From an uncultured Chthoniobacterales bacterium (GTDB taxonomy: Bacteria; Verrucomicrobiota; Verrucomicrobiia; Chthoniobacterales; CAKUMP01), in the NCBI GenBank assembly GCA_934667795.1, contig CAKUMP010000162.1, positions 1 to 5,648 on the forward strand: a DNA stretch of 5,648 nt, written 5' to 3'. Position numbers and translations under genes: made by a program. The notes under the pieces are model-generated. The model was not told the origin of the DNA, did not search any database, and saw only the letters and a list, made by a program, of their open reading frames with translations. Every line of letters starts with the position of its first letter. The stretch's first letter is position 1. This document shows positions 5,531-5,648 of the stretch, piece by piece.

Positions 5531-5648
5531 TTAGGGACAGAGCTGTAAACAACCCCGAGCGTTTTATTAGGGACAGAGCTGTAAACAATTCCCGAGCGTT
5601 TTATTAGGGACAGAGCCGTAAACAACCCCCGAGCGTTTTATTAGGGAC
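5531..5648. repeat. 36-37-bp tandem repeat array, running off the window
   Basis: Three full head-to-tail units lie at 5531-5566 (36 bp), 5567-5603 (37 bp) and 5604-5640 (37 bp), and a fourth starts at 5641. Each begins TTAGGGACAGAGC and ends CGAGCGTTTTA. They differ at AACCCCG, AATTCCCG and AACCCCCG, and by one CTGT/CCGT change. There are no spacers between units. The length differences break any reading frame, so the array is not coding. It is a minisatellite whose full size is not visible here. Confidence 0.92.

Noticed and set aside
4881..5588. 235-codon open frame on the minus strand
   Set aside because: It is antisense to the glycosyltransferase donor domain and takes its N-terminus from the tandem repeats and palindrome. 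It shows no family motifs, and the strong GT4 motifs on the other strand explain the region.
5531..5648. CRISPR array
   Set aside because: The units are directly adjacent with no unique spacers between them and no cas gene is present, so it is a simple tandem repeat.

Overview
The window looks like chromosomal DNA of a diderm (outer-membrane) bacterium, most likely from the PVC group and probably Verrucomicrobiota or a relative. Three things point that way. It has a Kdo-pathway sugar-phosphate isomerase, which implies LPS. Its elongation factor P carries TPGNLRAF in place of the usual PGKGQAF tip. It also has a HELTH-type membrane protein of a kind I recall from verrucomicrobial genomes. The taxonomic call rests on remembered family features, not on a search.

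Layout. The minus strand carries four genes in order of transcription: a KdsD/KpsF arabinose-5-phosphate isomerase (4014-3037), elongation factor P (2967-2410), an M50-like polytopic membrane metalloprotease homologue (2385-1522) and a MATE-family efflux transporter (1284 to the window edge, lacking its C-terminus). The first three are tightly spaced (69 and 24 nt) and may be one operon. A 237-nt gap with hairpins and palindromes separates the MATE gene. A GT4 glycosyltransferase (4160-5356) is transcribed divergently on the plus strand from a 145-nt intergenic region. That region holds a four-copy heptamer repeat overlapping the best promoter candidate for kdsD. From 5357 to the end there is no gene: a short hairpin, a 124-bp imperfect palindromic element with perfect 14-bp ends, and a 36-37-bp tandem array that runs off the window.

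How the genes fit together. KdsD (Kdo for LPS) and the GT4 enzyme (surface polysaccharide) share an envelope theme. EF-P relieves ribosome stalling at polyproline. The M50-like protein has no known role and may be an intramembrane protease. The MATE protein is a cation-coupled exporter.

The most unusual signals are: (1) Asn at the EF-P tip position normally modified on Lys or Arg; (2) a perfect 15-bp inverted repeat inside the membrane-protease coding sequence; (3) an abrupt composition and codon switch inside the glycosyltransferase at its domain boundary; (4) the palindromic element and tandem array after that gene. I see no clearly new multi-gene system such as a defence island or CRISPR.
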